A stretch of DNA of 64,000 bases from Toxoplasma gondii ME49 (taxonomy: Eukaryota > Apicomplexa > Conoidasida > Eucoccidiorida > Sarcocystidae). Below the pieces are notes generated by a model. The model saw only the letters and a list, made by a program, of their open reading frames with translations. It ran no database searches and was not told where the DNA came from. The translations under genes were made by a program, and so were the position numbers. The stretch covers positions 868,001 through 932,000 of the forward strand of contig NC_031467.1 of NCBI RefSeq assembly GCF_000006565.2. The letters are read 5' to 3'. Below, one piece after another: positions 1 through 11,399 of this stretch; within the stretch, counting starts at the first letter, position 1, and every line of letters starts with the position of its first letter.

Positions 1-206
1 CGGGCGTTTTTCTCGAATTCGTTTGTACATCTGCAAATGTTTCTGATTTGAGGACCCGGCTAGAAAGACGACTCGAATCGAGTGACCTGCGACTCTGGCT
101 TCCTCCAGAGTGCCGCACAAAAGCAAGTCCGCTTCAGAATGCTTCCTTTCAAAGTGGAGTTGAGGCACCTGACTGTATCTTTCTTTTCTCCGTCTCTGCT
201 GTTCAG
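1..206. other. Probable intron upstream of first visible exon
   Basis: The first recognisable TtcA exon begins after the acceptor ending at 206 and needs one base carried over from an earlier exon. No convincing earlier exon is seen here, so the stretch is read as intron, possibly containing part of an upstream exon. Confidence 0.5.
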
Positions 207-3200
207 GCATTCGATACCACTACCTTCGATTGCCAATCATGGCCCTCGCTAAGGAGCGCATGCAGCGACAGTCCATCTGTGCCTTCTGTTCTCGCCTGAA
301 GCGCGGCCTTCTCTACTCCTGCATGCGCAAAGTAAGGATGGAGAGACTTCACGCGACAGCGTACGACTGTTGCCGAATTTCATTCTTTTACTGCTCCTCA
401 CTTTTCGCAAGTGTCTGAGAGTCCTCGGCGAGAGGCGAGGTGCTGCGCCTTCCCAGAACAAGGCTGCATGCTCGCGGGGAGGCCTCGAGGTTTTGAACGT
501 GGAAACGGATCCGGTTCAATTGAGGCAATCTTTGCATGTGTCTGAGACAAGGCTTGTCGCGAGACAAACGCAGTTACTTCAGAACTCTGTTCGATGTGCC
601 TACGGAGGACTTGAACGCTTGCAGGGACGCTCGCCGGTAGTACGAACAGAAGAAAGAAATACACGCGAGGCTTTGTGGGTGGATGCCTGTTTTTCTTCCA
701 ACGAAGAAAAAAGCGAGAAAAGATCGGTCGTCAGTGCGCAGTCGATGTAGTGGCTATGCGAGTGCTGTTTCGCACGAGTCAAGTCGAGCGTCTGCATTCG
801 AATCTATTTGAGAGAGGTGCGTCTGCGGCATGTCTTTTTTCTGCGAAGGAAGGCTCGAGTTCCTTCGTGCGAGAAGCAGAGTTTCTCTCAAGCGTTTCTG
901 ATGTATTCAAAGTCCAGTGAAAAAACGTCAACAGTTTGGAGTCTCAAGCCTCTGAAGCAACTGTCAAGAGGCGAGAGTCGACTCCGTGTCTTCGACCTGA
1001 CGGGGCTCGTGGAGTTCATTCGACAGAAGCGTTGTCCTTGTGTCTCAGCACGGATACAATGTCCTTGTTCTCGGGCAACATCTCGACGATGCATGCGAAT
1101 CGTTCCTCATGAGCGCCTTTCACAATGGAGTGTTGAACACCATGAAGGTGAGTTCGCGTCGGTTTGGAAGGAGTCGAGACACAGGAATTGAACGCTTTCT
1201 GTTGAAAGTAAATTCGCACCGTGACGATAAACGCTTCTTTCTCAACGCATATCTTCTCCATCTTGCTCGTGATCTTTTCGACGCGGCTTGTCACTGCACG
1301 ATCCCCTTCGCGGTTGCTCTCCACCGGATCTGTTTGCTAGCCTTTCTCTGCTCCCTCGTAATGTCTGTGGCGACTTTTGCTGCCTCCTCAGTTGCTCAGT
1401 TGAAGTTGAGAACTCCCCCGGCTGGAGCTTCGCTCCAAACGTAGCTGAGCAACGAGCCTGACTCAGAGACTTTAGCGCGAACGCTGGATGTCCAGTTGGA
1501 GATCAGTGCGTTTTCGACGTGACTGGAACCTCGCTAGTCTTTCTCTCGGCATCCACCTCAAAACCCTCGCCTCGTCGCTGTTTGAAGGACTCAACTCTTT
1601 TGCCCGTTCGTTCCTCTCTAAAGGCGTCTCAGAGTCCTCGGCGAGCGATCGACGAGTGCATGCTCTGGTCTTCCTCCCTCACCAAGCCTGTCAGGTGCCT
1701 GAAAGAGAGGGCAGAGCGAGAACGCGACAGGGAAGACAAGAGTGAGGGTGGATCGGAGAACAAGAAGAGAGAGAAAAGAGCGGAGGAGAACATGGTGGAA
1801 GTGCCTTTCCATCCTCGTTGTTTCTTCCTACATCGGTTCGTTTTCAGGGCCATTACGTCAACGCAGATGGAGATCTTCGCATTTGTCGTCCTCTCATCAC
1901 AACGCGCGAGAAAGAAACAGCAGAATTCGCTGCAAGGCATCGCCTGCCTGTCATTGCAGATAACTGCCCTGCGTGCTTCGCCGCGCCGAAGGAAGTAAGG
2001 CTTTTCTCTCTCTCTCCTAGTTGGTCATGTCCGGAGTAACCGCGCAACAGTGTACTCTCTCCCTCAGTCGAACTGGTGCGGCCGCTCTGCGGGCGGACAT
2101 CAAAAATCCGTGTGAACTGCTGTCTTTGTTTGGTCGTCTCTGTTCTCTTTCGACGCCTCGGAGGTCCTCGAAGTGTGTGTCTGCGTGCACGCGTCTCCAG
2201 CCTTCACCGTACGGTGTTTCTTGGAGTCGCACAGGGGAGCGAGGCCTGTGCATGCCCTTCTTTGTGGCGTCTCTCTCCTGTTTCTTTTCCAAAACGGACG
2301 ACCTCTGGCTTCCCGCTCTCCCGTATGTTTGCGACTTCTCGCTCCCATTCAGCGACACCGCATGAAGATGCTTTTGAGTGAACAAGAAATGGAGTTCCCT
2401 CACCTTTTCCAAAACCTCCTCAAGGTAAGAAGCACACAAATGAGTTCTGCACGCATGCACCACGCTGGCTGCTGCGTCGTCGACGTCTCGTCTCTCTAAA
2501 AGAGTACTTCATTCCCCCTTGAGTTGCGTTGACTTGTAAGTGCCCTCATCGAATTCTTTCTCTCTGTCGCCCTCTTTCGTTCCTGTTTGTTTGTTCTTTC
2601 CTCTTCGTTCCTCTTTCTCGTCGACGACTCCACTCTATCCCTCGTCTGAGAACATCTCCTTGCTTCGTCTCGCTTCTGAATTCTCCTGCGCCTACCGTGT
2701 CTTCTTTCCTCCCTCCCCCCTTCGACCTCTCTCTCGCTGCGTGTGGAAGCCTCTGCTTGGTGTGTCAGTCTTCTTTCTTTACGTTCTCTGTCCGTGGTCA
2801 TAGAGAAGCGGTTGTCTGCGCATCTCACAACTAGACTCTATTCACGACCCTAGGTCGTATAATGTCTTTGTTTATTCAATTTGAATTATATTCATAATTG
2901 GAGTCCATTCTCGGTCCTACGTACTCTGGTGTCTATATGTTTATCTAGTTAGAGTCGTACCACGGCGAACAGCTGTAGGTCGTCGAATGAAACAGTGTGC
3001 TCTTCCATGTAACGTTGCAAAATGTAAACAGAGGACTGCTTGACTTAGCTGAGGCCGCCGCTTCTTGTTTTTGCTGCCTCTGTCGCTCCATGTGAAGGTC
3101 CTTTTGATTTGTTGTGTCCGGGACATGGAAAGAAAGATTCTCCGTGATACTCGTTTTCTGCGTGTACACGTCTCTCTCGAGTCCTGCACTGTTTTCTGTA

Positions 3201-3923
3201 GACAAAAACCACATCCTGAAGAAGGTGAAAGTAGATTTTGTCTTTGTGTGAATCATCCATGACTCAAAGGTGCGTGCTACGAATCGAATAAACGAAAAAG
3301 CACAGTGCCTAGAAGAGTGAAGCTGACTCTAGTTGTGACAGCGCTCTGGTTTAGAGTTCCGTTTCCGCTAACGTTCTGGGCGTCTTTCATGCGGTCTTCT
3401 TGCGCGGCGTCCACGGACCGCCTTCGCGTTGGCATCGCACCTGTTTAGTTGCTGGATGGACGCCTTCCCGCAAGCGTTTTTTCTGCTTCTGCAGTCTCTG
3501 ACGCCGCTGCTTGCGATCTCGGCTGCCGAGAACCGCCCACAAAAGGCTGCAGTAAGGCGGAACCGGATTCCTGCCGAGGGAAGTTCCAACGAAGCGCGAG
3601 AGCGAGGCGAGAAAAGAGAACGAATGCCGGATCGAGCTGACGAAGACGCAGCCGGGTCCGTGGAACCTCTTTTCACGACCGTTGAAGACTTTGAAGAGGA
3701 CTCAGTGGAGACTCTGCTTCGCCACGCTGGCGGCCGAGAAGAAGGCGGCAAGAAGATGCGGGGGAGAGACCAGTCAGGGGAGTCTGGAGACGCTAGCGAG
3801 CTTTCTGGGGAAAAGGAACAAGAAGGCGGAAGCCGAGCGGAAGAAGAAGACGAGGCTGCGGAGCTTGTGGTGACTGCGTGCGGTGTAGGGAGTGATGGGG
3901 TATGCAGGCGTGTGAAATCTTAG
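207..3923 (+). CDS. TtcA-like PP-loop ATPase, tRNA 2-thiolation family (5' partial)
   Basis: Five exons are visible: 207-331, 1049-1147, 1848-1994, 2353-2424 and 3495-3923 (stop TAG). They encode the last 289 residues; the SGGKDS nucleotide-binding loop must lie upstream of the window. Motifs run in TtcA order. CAFCSRLKRGLLY gives the first Cys pair and matches the bacterial CSLCSRLRRG block. LGQHLDD is the PP-loop family HxxDD motif, and RPLITTREKE follows it. NCPAC is the second Cys pair, and LFQNLLKSLTPLL is the C-terminal helix. All internal junctions inspected are phase 0. TtcA uses ATP and an iron-sulfur cluster to thiolate cytidine 32 of tRNA; CTU1/NCS6 enzymes are related, but the Cys spacing and the REKE block fit TtcA better. 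The last exon adds about 110 acidic, low-complexity residues (GluGlu-rich) not found in bacterial TtcA. Targeting cannot be judged without the N-terminus. Family call firm; exact tRNA target inferred. Confidence 0.85.
2425..3494 (+). other. Long last intron of the TtcA-like gene
   Basis: The intron is about 1.07 kb, with a GTAAGA donor at 2425 and a CTGCAG acceptor ending at 3494. It holds a pyrimidine-rich part (about 2550-2800) and an AT-rich patch (about 2850-2945) of unlike composition. No coding signal is seen in it. Confidence 0.6.
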
Positions 3924-6601
3924 AGTCGTCCGAGGAGGAAAATGGAGAAAACGGATGGACGCACACGGACCGTGGAGAGCGAGAGACTCTTCTGCAAAAA
4001 TTGCTGAACTCTTAAAGGCATTTGCTTGAGAGGCTTGTGAGAAGTGAAAAGGGTCATGATTTTGGACGGATGGGGACAGTCTCCGACGGAGTCCTAACGG
4101 AACTCAACGAGGGAGAAGTGGATGAACCACAGATGCAAATACGCATGCGTGTGGAGTTTGCCACGGGAAATTCGCGAAAAATCCCCGAGAACAGAGAAAA
4201 GAAGTGAACGGAAAGGAGAGAGAGGTCAGAGGTCGAAAAGGTCGGAACGTTTGCAGAGTGCGGTCGAACGTGTGTGTGTCTTATCTCGCGTGGAAAACAC
4301 TCGAAAAGTCCAGCAGCATGCGCGGGTGGACAAAACGCGAGATCACTTCACATGGAGCTGCAAAGATGGACAAAGAGTACACCTGGTGTAGTTCTTACGG
4401 GCAGTGCATGTTTAGCTGCTAGCGTGATTTCGGTAACAACACAGTTTGCCCTAACATCGAGGGAAAGCGGCTGCTTTGCATATCGAGTATTCAATATACC
4501 TGGCCCTGACCTCGTGTAAGCGTAGATTCAATCGGGGCAACAACTGAAGCTACACTTTCTCTCGCACATCATAGAATGGCATTCCTAGGCTTCGATAAAC
4601 TGCATATTCCCCAGTGCGAAGAAACCTGCCTCTGTGTTCCAATCGTGGCTTTCAGTGGCTGTGACCCTGGACGGCGCTTCGCGGGTGTTAAAGCGCGGAA
4701 GGCACCGAGGAAACACGGAAGATCAAGAGCAAGAGAGTCAGCTGAGGAGATAGGGCAAAGTGGAACGAACGCGAAGGGAAGGACGACGGGGCAGACCCTG
4801 TTCGCATTTTTATTGAGAGAACGATCCAACACTCTGAGCATTCTGCTCTTCTGCGACTCCGTGATAGGGAGTGCAAGCCCTGAGTTCGTCTGGAAACGGG
4901 AGGTTCATCGCCAGTTAAACACGGCAGCTATCGGAGCTGTTGATCGATGTTATTTCTAGAGTTTACCTCTTACGACGCTTGGAAGAGCCGACTTGAGAAA
5001 CTAAGAAGACTATCGTGATGAACGCTGGGCTTGGCCAAGTCTGTGATATCTGTGTGACGACTTTTCCGACAAGATGAAGCCGGTGCGAGGTGAGAAAACA
5101 AAGGAAAAAGTCGGAATCAGGAAAAAGAAATAGCTTTCTTTCTCCGTATTAACGACTAATATGTTTCCATGTGCTTGAGAGCACACAATAGGCATGTCGG
5201 GAGGCCTTAACGCTGTCAAGTTCGAGAGAAAATACAGACTGCCTAGAACAAGGGTCACTCAGAAGAATGGTAACAGTATGATTACCACTTTCAACTAAGT
5301 TTCCTTGTTCTGCGTAGAAGAGCTCGGTTCGAAGGGCGAGATAGGCGACTCAAAGCACTAACATCGTCACTTGTTCGGAGAGAAAAAACTGCGTTCACTC
5401 AAGTGGTGCGGTGTTCTTCGAAACAGAAGGCGCACCACTAGGGAGGAGGAAAGCTTAGAAACACATCTGTACGGTGAACATGGACAACCCATGGGCCAAG
5501 GTATCGCGCACAAAGAAGACAGAAAAAGGCAGCAACGGAAAAATATTTTTTCCAGAGGGAAAGGAACGAGGAGAGAAGGAAAAACGCAGGAGGTTCCGGG
5601 CGGTGGTTATCAGGGTCCCCTACTCCTGTGTGCATACACGGCTAGAAATACGTGCAAACATGCGTACAGACGAATTCGGTTCACATACGCATTTATTCAT
5701 GAGTCTCTTCCCTGTTTTGCGAATCCAGACATCGATGCACAGACGAACGCAAACAAGGATCTGTCAGGCGTTGCTGTTCTGCCACTCTCGTTGGCGCCCC
5801 AACAACTTCGAAGGCGACGTGCTTCCGGTGGAGAGCCAACGCATGTATTAAGAGGGAGCTTGTTGTTCGGTTCGGAATGACAAATCCACTCAAGGTCTTT
5901 TTCGAGGGAAACCCAGCACACTCGCTTGGCTATCCTTGTCATCGGGTCACTGTGGCAAGTCCAGCAGCCTGAGAGAACGAAGACAATCGCAGATGTTTGA
6001 GTGCTTCTGTGTTGCTCGTGACAACACAGACAACTTTTTCTAAAACCAGGAAGAGAAATGCACTCGGAAATCAGCTCTCGCAGTCGTTTTATCCGTGAAG
6101 AAAACATTGGCTTCATACACGAGAGCGCATGCGAGTCACGTAAGGATCTGAGTTTCCTGTCTTCTTGCGGTGTTAAAAGGAACACGAGAGTGATGAAGAA
6201 AAACCAGCCTCAGCCTTGACGGTTTCCCGATGAACTGAGACACGAACCCTTGCTTCCTAGGACCGCTAGTAACCTCTTGTTCTGAACGAGCCGTAAAAAT
6301 CGTATCCGCAATAAGGTTAAGCATAGGTGATCTCACGAAACAGTGTGCTTCACCAGTCGTGCAAGTTCCTGGTCGACAACTGGTATGCAAGTGTTGAGTT
6401 TTGAAACCCGCTAAATGCACTTGGGAAGTCAGCGTCTAACACACACAGACGAGTCTCGACGAACTCTGACTCACCCTAGGTACGCAGTCAGCTGAGGAGA
6501 TAGTGAAAGAAAACAAGAAAAATCATCTTATTCTTTTTCCCCAAAAGTGCACGTCCACCTCGAGTGTTTCGCGCTCCACGCCGAAGGGTCGTCTTTCTCA
6601 C
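3924..6601. other. Intergenic spacer between convergent 3' ends
   Basis: This 2.7 kb lies between the stop of the TtcA-like gene and the stop of the EF-hand gene on the opposite strand. Open frames of up to about 160 codons occur, but they have no family resemblance and no supporting splice pattern. It presumably holds both 3' UTRs. An 18-base exact direct repeat (4736-4753 and 6486-6503) is the only structure noticed. Confidence 0.6.
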
Positions 6602-8889
6602 TCACTTCCTCACAATGGGCTCGTACGGCACCAGATCGTCGTCCTTTTTATCGGCGAGGTCGAAGATTCCTTCGAAACTTCTCCACTCGGCGGCAGACAA
6701 AGGCTCGCCAAGGTTGCAGAAAATCATTTTCACGACTCGCTTCTTGAGTTTCCCTGTGTGTTCTTTGTCGTACACGAGAAACAGCTCCCGGAAGTTCGCT
6801 GCTTTGTCTTCGTCGTGGACAAGGAGAGAGCAGAAACGACCGAACGCCGCGAGGTCGCAGCGGCCGTTCACTCGGTGGAAAAACGTGTCGACTTCTTGCT
6901 CCGATGGAGCAAGTCCCTGCAAAAACAAAGTCTTTCCTCAAAGCCGAGTTCTGTCTCTGATTGTCAAATTTAGATTATGGGGTGTCAACAGGAGACTTCC
7001 AGTGTCACGGAAACCAGGCTCACGTACAGAAGAAAAGACGGTGACGCGCTCTACACAAACGTCAAGACACGGACGCAGACCCCTTCGTATTTCCTCTCTG
7101 CCCGGCAGGCACTGCAGAAGTGCAAGAGCCAGCCGGATTCGCGGCACCCGGATCAGGCCGCCCTTGTGTTGCCCTAAGTTCCCCACTTTTAGGTTCATAC
7201 ACCCTTTACTGTTGTGAGGATGTATGTTTTATGTTTTTGTCTTTAATTACAAAACCATAAACTATTTCAGAGAAGAGCCGGAAAGACCCCTCACGGAAGG
7301 ATGCGTGGCGGACAAAGCCGAAGAACAGGGACGTTCTACCTCTGTTACGAAAAAGCAGTGCCGTCAACTCCTATAAAAACAAAGACCTTCAAGATCTAGA
7401 CCAAGAGTCTAATTCGGAGTCTGCACATTCGAAGGTAGCCTATCGAAACGTTGGAGTGTCGCTTTATCCTGTGCAACAGGGATTCCGAAATAAAGAACAA
7501 AACACACTTACCAGATACCTCGCTAAATTCGCGACTGCTTCTTTGCGCTGAATAGTCCTTGAAGCACCCTGCAAAAGGATATCCAGGCGCCACGGAAAAA
7601 GAAGAGATTCACCCTGGAAAAAGCACCCGCGCATTGTATCTGAAGGAAAGGTATTTCCATATTTTGTAGACGGCATTAGTTTCTTTTACAAAGCTGTTCG
7701 TCCTCCTTGCGTTTCTCCTCATAGACAATGGCGAATGATGGGGCTCGTCCTCCAGGCAAAAACCAAGCAGTATAGTCGGATATTTAGACAAGGCTTTGCC
7801 AGCACTAAAGAATTCGTCCTGTCAGATGGGAGACGCGAGAACTAGCGAAAGAAGGAGAAATGGGCTTGGATTGGAGCACAGCATCCCAAGATACCTCCGA
7901 CATAATGACTGACTGAACAGACCCCTGGAAGTTGAAGTAGGCCATTCCCCCGTCCATTATCGCTGGTACACGTTCACAGACCTAAGCACAGACGAACAGT
8001 AGGAAGGAGACTAGCAAAGAGAAGACACGATATCTGTACAATTTTTTTACAAAGGTCTGTATTTCAAAAAGACGCAAGTTCACGGTGTCCAAGCCTACGA
8101 GAAACAGAGATTGTGCCTAAAAGGTTTCCCGATGTCTGTTGACAAATCTCCATAAAATGGCGTGCACCAGCGGTCTCGAAACAGCAACTGCACAAGAAAC
8201 GAACGACCAGCGCACGATAGAACCGTGGCGTTCAGTGAGTTTCCTTCCACCGGAGAGGACCATCTTGACTGTGCCCTCTTTGGAAATACACTGGAACTAG
8301 GCACCCGCGCAAAGTTGCTCTCCGTATGCATATCTCTCCCAAAAAAGAGAAAAGCAGGAGACGGGCAACCAAGGAAAACAGGACAGGAAAAAAGGACGCT
8401 CTCAGGTGCGGTGACGTTCTTACACTGATTTCACAGAAAGCCGACTCCACCTTCAGCGCGTCGATGTGTCTGATAATCTGCAGGACAGAAGGGCCAGTGC
8501 AACTCAGAAAGCAATGAGGCTTGTGTACCTCAGCAAGTGACAAACGACGAAAAGGTCAATCTCTGTTTTCAAGTTCACGCTCTTTACACACGTCCACGAA
8601 ATTAGTCACTAAAGGAAGGAAAGCGGTGTCTACTCTTGCAGGCACGAAGCTGGTCTTTCTGTTTCCACGTTCTGTCCGTTCGAAAGCAAAGGAATGAGAC
8701 AGTTTCGTCTCTCTGAAAGAGTCAACCAGCCAGACATCCTTTTTCTCTGCGGGCAGTAAAAACGGTCAGATCTCGCGTCGTTGAGAAATGCTGAAGAAAA
8801 CAAGGCGTGTTTACCAACGGCTTCCGCCTGAGGAAAGCGAAGCTGCAGGTCTGCGACGACGTTTTTTCTTTCTGCTTAGAAGTCTCCAT
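6602..8889 (-). CDS. Degenerate EF-hand (calmodulin/light-chain-like) protein
   Basis: Four exons, all joined in phase 0: 8815-8889 (ATG at 8889), 8424-8477, 7512-7568 and 6602-6916 (stop TGA), giving 166 residues. Residues 36-62 (ending AVANLARYLG) align without gaps to the first calmodulin EF-hand (FKEAF to MRSLG). A third hand is at DKEHTGKLKKRV (112-123), and a fourth around 151-162 (DKKDDDLVPYEP). None of the loops has a full calcium ligand set: loop 1 lacks the Asp residues, loop 3 lacks the final Glu, and loop 2 is unrecognisable. The protein therefore probably works as a structural partner, like a myosin essential light chain or an apical calmodulin-like subunit, rather than as a calcium sensor. 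The N-terminal 25 residues are basic and low in hydrophobicity, with no signal peptide. The partner is unknown; the first exon is the least certain part. Confidence 0.75.
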
Positions 8890-11399
8890 GGTCAGTTTCC
8901 CTGGTCGGCAAGATCGCTACGCAAAGGCGTTCGATGCAATCCCACCGAAGCCCCCGAAGTCGGGGTGCTGTCGTCGGCAGACGCGGTTGAAGGTTCCGAC
9001 CGGAAGAAGCTGAAGAGAGGAACTTGTTTGTCTGAAGGTTCGTCCTTTCGAAAGCCCTCAGTTGGCAGCAAAGTACTTCCAAGTAGCATTTACTTTGGAA
9101 AGGCGGAAGTTTACGAGTGCAGACGAGCTCACTCAGACCGAACGCCGTCCCGGCGAGCACGGGTTCCTTCTCAGTAGCTCAAATCGTTCGTCTTCAGTTT
9201 ATCTGAGGCCCAGTGCCTCGGATAGAAAAGGAAAGAAGTGAAAAGCTGTGCAGCAAACCACTGAAAAGAAAATAGAATAAACAAGCCACTACCGGAGAGG
9301 GGGGGGTGGGCAGAAACTAGCTAAAAAGGCAGCCGTGGACCGGAAGAGCGATCTAGTACATCGTTAACGAAAAGTAGAGTCCTGAGTGTTTGAGAAACAG
9401 TTTTGAATGAATAAAACTTTACAGATACTAAAGAAAGCAGTTTCATTAGAGGGAGACGTCCATTTAAGGACGCAGCTAACTGGATGCCGGCTGTGCTCAA
9501 CCGGGGCAGGAGCAGACACCAACCTCAGGAGTTTTAGAAAATCATGAGTCGAAAGCTCCTGAGAGATTCGCTTTTCCACCGCAAAAAATTCTTGATTCTC
9601 TCGAATTAGACAAGGAAGGGTAAACGTTGGTGTTGAGCGTGGTGATCTCCAACTTTCTTTGCAAGATTCCTCGCGCAAGACACACTGCCTTCTGCGCTCT
9701 CGCTGACCATGCTGGTGACTGTCTATGCTTGAAGAAGTTAGGATGAACAGTCATCTACAGCGGAAGAGGAAAGATTTTTTGTACCTTCCACCCCGGAAAT
9801 GAAACGACTGGGGAAAGAAGAGTCCATGGACGCGATGACAGTGGCCAGCGTGTACGTTCTGTATCAGTTGTTTTCTTGCGTATTTCGACACTAAAAAGAG
9901 GGGTAGGCCGTTCTGCGCGAGGTTGCACTGGACTCCTCCTGACACGCTCTCCAACAAAAGGGAGAGATTAACTTGATAGAGAAATCGAATCTCTGTACTT
10001 TCTAGTGTGCACGAGCATGCTTCGGCTTGGCGAACCGAAGCAACTGCGAGTTAGGGTCGACCCGCCAGGTCTCACTCGCTCCACGTGTACACACTGTGTC
10101 TCCCCACAAGCCACGAAAGAAAAGGATGTTTTTTCACTTTTTCCGTGTCTATGCGCAGTCGGCAAAACAATGAAACAGGAGTCTACGGAAGACTCAAATT
10201 GGGAAAATGCGTTTTTCCACCGTATCTCCTCGTTGGGTCCTTCGCCCTCAGACTTCTGCATTCTTTTGACGGTTGTGTCTTCCCAGGTAAAGGGATGCAT
10301 GTGAATCGGTGAAAACAGCGAGCGATTGTTTTTTCAGCTACATCCAGTTCGCTTGATGTTGCTAACGAAAAAACAGAGACTTCTGGCGTGTTACATTCAG
10401 TGAATACACACGAGTTTTTCGGTAGCAAGTGAGTCTAGTACAGGCGGCCCACAGCTCGTGGCCAGCCTTTTTCGCTCTCTAGATATGCAGTACGAAGGAG
10501 ACTCCATGTTTTTATTTACTGAGATGGAAACTCTATGTGGACGTCTACGGAAACCTTTAATACAGTATTCACACTGACTAGGCAAAGACGAACGGACCTG
10601 AGCGTTGTCCCCCGATCGTCATAACCGCCTTAAGTCAGATGCGATGGTTTCATCGGAGCGTTTTAAAAGGGCTTTTCCAAACTGCAGCGAGTGGAAAGTA
10701 TTCCTTTGTCTTTGGGACCTGAGGAAGTCATGATACTCGAGTGAAAGCACCAGTTCTTCAAACAAGCAGACTTGTCGGCGCCTCTACCGTGTCCAGTTGC
10801 CGAACTGCGGACTCGATAAGTAGAGTCTGTGGAACTATCAGGCACGGAACGAGTCCGTAATCGACATGTTACGCCTCGAAAATAGCTTGACCTGAAAGTT
10901 AGAAATGTCGTGGGAGAGTGAAGACCACCTGTTTTAGTTGACTTCAGCATCCACCGGGGTGGGTGTGTAGAGCAATCGTAGTGAAGTTGGTTTTACTTTT
11001 TGCAGTAACACGGATTTCTTTAGAGTTTTGCGCTTGATCTGTGCCGTTCAATTCAAAAGGATTCACGGATGAGACGGGCGGGGTTCAAGGGTTTTTCAGT
11101 GCATCTGTGAACTGTGTGGTCGCACGCAGCTGCATCGCAAGTCCGCGAATGCCATCGAAAAGAGATTCTCGCCATTTCCCCTAAAACTCCCCCAGTGCTG
11201 CTAACGCCACCACTATGCGCGAAGCAGAGTCGTCCCCACTGGAGAGCAAACCGGAAGCTCTCTTGACGGAGCCGTTTTAGACCTTCTCTACGCCGTACAA
11301 GTCGTTCCACCTAGCACAAACACCACTTTCTGCGGCAAGGCAGGAAACGCTGAGAGGCTGTTTGCCTCCTTCGTGTCTCGTCCACTCGGAAGAAATGTG
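8890..11399. other. Spacer between EF-hand gene 5' end and RON2-like 3' end
   Basis: This 2.5 kb should include the promoter and 5' UTR of the EF-hand gene (just above 8889) and the 3' UTR of the RON2-like gene. A run of eight or more G residues lies near 9298. No gene is recognised. Confidence 0.55.

Noticed and set aside
4576..4959. 127-codon plus-strand open frame in the convergent spacer
   Set aside because: No recognisable domain, ordinary noncoding context, and open frames of this size occur by chance in this GC range.
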